Position numbers and translations under genes: made by a program | Shown here: in pieces, positions 61,327-64,000 of the stretch | Layout: each line of letters starts with the position of its first letter | Numbering within the stretch: the stretch's first letter is position 1 | The notes under the pieces: model-generated | Databases searched by the model: none | Seen by the model: the letters and a program-made list of their open reading frames with translations, nothing else | Told to the model about the DNA's origin: nothing | Assembly: GCA_963827085.1 (NCBI GenBank) | Contig: CAWGZY010000003.1 | Coordinates: 1,240,001 to 1,304,000 of the forward strand | Source: JAGVPT01 sp963827085 | GTDB lineage: Bacteria; Bacteroidota; Ignavibacteria; UBA10030; UBA8401 | Length of the DNA stretch: 64,000 nucleotides | Direction: 5' to 3'

Positions 61327-64000
61327 CTAGTAACTAAAGCTGAGTCCAAGCTGTGCATTCATTCCGTATGTCTGCCCGTATGTCGGCAAATTACCTGCAC
61401 CGACGGCAAGATACGCCGGATGACTGTAATAGTAACTATCAACATGATTGTTGAGATTTGTCGCATTGGCAAATATGTAGAGGTTATCTATGATTTGCTG
61501 CTTCAGCGAAATATCGAACAACAGCACGTTGTCATAGTAACTGTTCCTCAGCCCATACTGGGTATCGATACTTTGCAGCGACAACTCCTGATATTCGAGC
61601 GAGAACCGTGAACTGAATCCCTTGTAATCCCACCCGAGTATTGCATTATAGATTCCTTTCGGCTGGTCCTGTAACGGTCCTCCCGTTGTTGAATATATAA
61701 GCGTGTCTTTAGCTCCTGTTCTTGGTGATTTTACAAAGAAATAGGGATACAGTTCATTGGAGCTCATGAATGAGGCATTAAGTTCGAGAACTATTCCGCT
61801 TAATAACCCGGGGAGATAGTAAAAATGTGTTTGCCATGAAAGCTCAATCCCTCTCAGATATGCATCAGAAGGATCATTCATCACAATACTACCACCCGAT
61901 GTTTTGCCGGTCTGCGGATTGCTTTGCAGAAATGTCGAATCAAAATAACTTACGCTCGGCACCCTGCTGCTGAAATCAGCCGGAGCGCCGACAATGGGGT
62001 ACGGGGAATACGGATAGTAATTTTGGAAGCTATAAATAAGATTACTGATATCCTTGTAAAACAGGTCAACCGTGAACAACCCGACAGCGTCGCTATGCAG
62101 CGAGGCTCCAAGGTCGTAATTCGATGCAGTCGAGGGTTTCAAAAATGGGTTACTCGAGGTAACACCGGTGGTGCCAGTCTGCAATATAAGGAGGGGAGAA
62201 ATATCCGAGTAACTCGGCAACGAAACACTCCTGTAGACTGCACCCATGATCTGAACGTTCTCGGTCGCTTTATATTTAATATTGACGGAAGGATACCAAT
62301 ACGGGTTGTCTCTTTTTGTCTCCCACAAAACAGGAAGAGCGCCGAGGCCGTTTGCATTAGCGCTCACAGGCTGAATATGGTAGGCAGAAAGATCGGTTTT
62401 TTCTTCCTGATAACGGGCACCAGGAACTATCGTGAGGCTATTGCCGATGTTAAACTCACCCATCAGATAGCCGGCCTGGGATTTTTCTTTATCCGTATAG
62501 TTCTGGTTAAAGTCCTGAACGCCCTGCTGCCAAATGGCTACTCCCGGATTAGTCAACGCCTCATTCGCCATGATTACTAAATTATGTTCAAACCAATTCG
62601 GCCCGATAGGATATCCTAAAATACTGGTTCTTGAGTAACTCGGATCCACGAAAGGAGAGGCAGAAATGCCGCTCTGGCTGGCACCAACACCCGTCAGTCC
62701 CGCAAGACCCGGGAAGAGATTTGCGTAAGAATTCTGGATCGCGAGCCTCGTCCCCGAACCGTCGCCATATTGCATATATTCTTGTTCCTGACTTCCAATG
62801 CTTGTCCGGTTTACGCTATGATACTTCCCTCCAAGAGATATTTTTCCCGATATGTTATCCGAAAGTTTGAAGGGTATTTTCCAATCAACTTTTGCATCAT
62901 ACGTTGCGTCTACCAGGTCTGCGCTGGATATTTGTATATTGTTAAGGTAAGAATTTGGATCCCCCGGTTTGAACACACCCATCGCATTTATCAGATTCAA
63001 CGGTGTTCCGTATGTCAGCGCATTTCCTTGCGGCGTCGATTGAACACCCGTTTGATAAAAATCAAACTCGAGTCCATTCGGGGTATGCGAATCTGATCTG
63101 GTATATGATAATGACACCGGCAATTCCGTCCCGCCGATCTTGAATAACGCCTGGAGGGAATTCGTCCGTTGATCGGTTTTTGTTTGATTGACAAAAACCT
63201 GGTCGAAAAACTCCCTGCTGTCAAATTGCGTCGTATTATCTCTCGTTATGCTGCTGTCTTTTTTCTGATCGTACAAGGTAAAGAATTTTGCGTCCACAAA
63301 ATCCGACGTATAATCCAGGATCAAACTCCCACCATAGCGATGCCTCGTCGTAGTATTGTCCGTCAGTTCTGTTGTCGCCGTGGGCACATAAAATGTGGGG
63401 GGATTGGTTACTACAACCGATGAACGCACAGGAGTAGAATAGGTGGCATTAAGCTGGTCTGACGGAAGCTGTTTCTCCTCAATGTTTCCCTGTACCAAAA
63501 CTCCGATTTGATCATCGACAAACCTGTCTCCCGCGCTCCCTGCAAATTTATAGTTATCATACGAACTGCGTAATTTTGTATAGCCGCCGTTTCCCCAAAT
63601 ATCATAATGGAAACCCGGCTGAGCCGTCTTTAACGTCAGGTTCACTGTCCCTCCCAACGCATCCGCATCCATATCCGGACGCAAGGTTTTCGATACTTCC
63701 ACCCCTTTCACCAGATCGTCTCCCAGTAAACTCAAATCAACGCCACGGTCGCCGTAGTACGTCGAACTCATCGGAACGCCTTCGATGCTGATCTCGTTGT
63801 ACTTCGGAGCTAATCCGCGAACGATGACGGCATCCGCTTCGCCGTTATCTCTCTGTATCGAGATGCCCGGAAGTCTTCCGATCGATTCCGCGATATTCGC
63901 ATCCGGCAATTCTTTCATCTTCTCGGCAGACACGACGTTGATGATCGAGGTCGATGCCAGCTGTTCATTGATCGACGACAGCTGCCCTTTCGCCTGCGCT
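61327..64000 (-). CDS. TonB-dependent receptor, paralogue of 55694-58720 (5' end off window)
   Basis: About 890 residues are in the window; the frame remains open at 64000 (AQAKGQLSSINEQLASTSIINVVSAEKMKEL...), so the internal GTG at 63933 is not the start. Plug and barrel match the other receptor closely: the plug and first barrel strands, and the last about 140 residues ending QLGLSFSY, are almost identical in protein and DNA, while the middle (about 63400-61900) is diverged, including loop regions likely to bind ligand. Probably imports a related but different substrate. Confidence 0.94.
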   Translation of the reverse strand, partial: AQAKGQLSSINEQLASTSIINVVSAEKMKELPDANIAESIGRLPGISIQRDNGEADAVIVRGLAPKYNEISIEGVPMSSTYYGDRGVDLSLLGDDLVKGVEVSKTLRPDMDADALGGTVNLTLKTAQPGFHYDIWGNGGYTKLRSSYDNYKFAGSAGDRFVDDQIGVLVQGNIEEKQLPSDQLNATYSTPVRSSVVVTNPPTFYVPTATTELTDNTTTRHRYGGSLILDYTSDFVDAKFFTLYDQKKDSSITRDNTTQFDSREFFDQVFVNQTKTDQRTNSLQALFKIGGTELPVSLSYTRSDSHTPNGLEFDFYQTGVQSTPQGNALTYGTPLNLINAMGVFKPGDPNSYLNNIQISSADLVDATYDAKVDWKIPFKLSDNISGKISLGGKYHSVNRTSIGSQEQEYMQYGDGSGTRLAIQNSYANLFPGLAGLTGVGASQSGISASPFVDPSYSRTSILGYPIGPNWFEHNLVIMANEALTNPGVAIWQQGVQDFNQNYTDKEKSQAGYLMGEFNIGNSLTIVPGARYQEEKTDLSAYHIQPVSANANGLGALPVLWETKRDNPYWYPSVNIKYKATENVQIMGAVYRSVSLPSYSDISPLLILQTGTTGVTSSNPFLKPSTASNYDLGASLHSDAVGLFTVDLFYKDISNLIYSFQNYYPYSPYPIVGAPADFSSRVPSVSYFDSTFLQSNPQTGKTSGGSIVMNDPSDAYLRGIELSWQTHFYYLPGLLSGIVLELNASFMSSNELYPYFFVKSPRTGAKDTLIYSTTGGPLQDQPKGIYNAILGWDYKGFSSRFSLEYQELSLQSIDTQYGLRNSYYDNVLLFDISLKQQIIDNLYIFANATNLNNHVDSYYYSHPAYLAVGAGNLPTYGQTYGMNAQLGLSFSY

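Noticed and set aside
1..64000. tRNA and rRNA genes
   Set aside because: I looked for conserved T-loop and anticodon-arm patterns and saw none; a covariance search would be needed to exclude them fully.
50540..64000. A susD gene paired with the TonB receptors
   Set aside because: None of the proteins between or beside the receptors has a SusD-like lipoprotein/TPR layout.

Overview
The window looks like a chromosomal segment from the Bacteroidota/Chlorobiota/Ignavibacteriota (FCB) group, most like Ignavibacteria or a close uncultured relative. The main evidence is six secreted proteins that end in a type IX secretion (T9SS) sorting domain of the form NYPNPFNPSTTI ... GVYFYRI ... KKMMLLK, together with TonB-dependent receptors carrying an N-terminal carboxypeptidase-like domain. 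The placement rests on recognised families only; no 16S rRNA or tRNA gene was seen. Nearly every gene from 4.8 kb onward lies on the minus strand.

Layout. 0-4 kb: two AHSA1/SRPBCC proteins, a GH29 alpha-L-fucosidase and a double-thioredoxin exported protein. 4-7 kb: a partial duplication containing five 117-bp hairpin-rich repeats, a GT39-type membrane glycosyltransferase and a second (151-bp) tandem repeat. 7-14 kb: lipoproteins and two T9SS cargo proteins (Asp-box repeats; carboxypeptidase-regulatory repeats), with an integron attC-like element between them. 14.4-19.2 kb: a tight operon of lipoprotein, GAF/sigma-54 activator, Ser/Thr kinase with PEGA repeats and a TPR-like membrane protein. 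19.4-24.5 kb: housekeeping genes (comF, uvrB, Sua5/TsaC, DUF2203) and a four-helix-bundle protein. 24.6-31.2 kb: a peptide-use cluster (MFSD1-like MFS carrier, PepD, PqqD-like protein, OPT oligopeptide transporter, proline dehydrogenase). 31.2-35.8 kb: MuiA/DUF4139 protein, a frameshifted outer-membrane protein, and SpmA/SpmB. 36-41 kb: a 1147-residue T9SS protein and a ROK protein. 42-45.3 kb: NarL-type response regulator, PAS histidine kinase, membrane protein and small exported protein. 45.7-50 kb: a solute-binding protein, histidine kinase and NtrC-type sigma-54 response regulator. 50.5-64 kb: a glycan-use locus with a GH5 enzyme, a CBM-like protein, two paralogous TonB receptors and a beta-helix protein broken by a frameshift.

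Working together. The last 18 kb resembles a polysaccharide utilisation locus without SusD. T9SS-secreted enzymes and binding proteins would cut and hold a glycan, the TonB receptors would import fragments, and the neighbouring solute-binding protein/kinase/sigma-54 regulator operon is a plausible sensor. This is inferred from gene order. The 24.6-31.2 kb block joins two different peptide-import families to a dipeptidase and proline catabolism.

Intergenic DNA is unusually structured. There are at least four families of dispersed inverted-repeat elements (two with several copies in the window), two tandem arrays of palindromes and several strong hairpin terminators. Two genes (near 33820 and 59706) are each broken by a single-base frameshift, which could be real mutation or assembly error.
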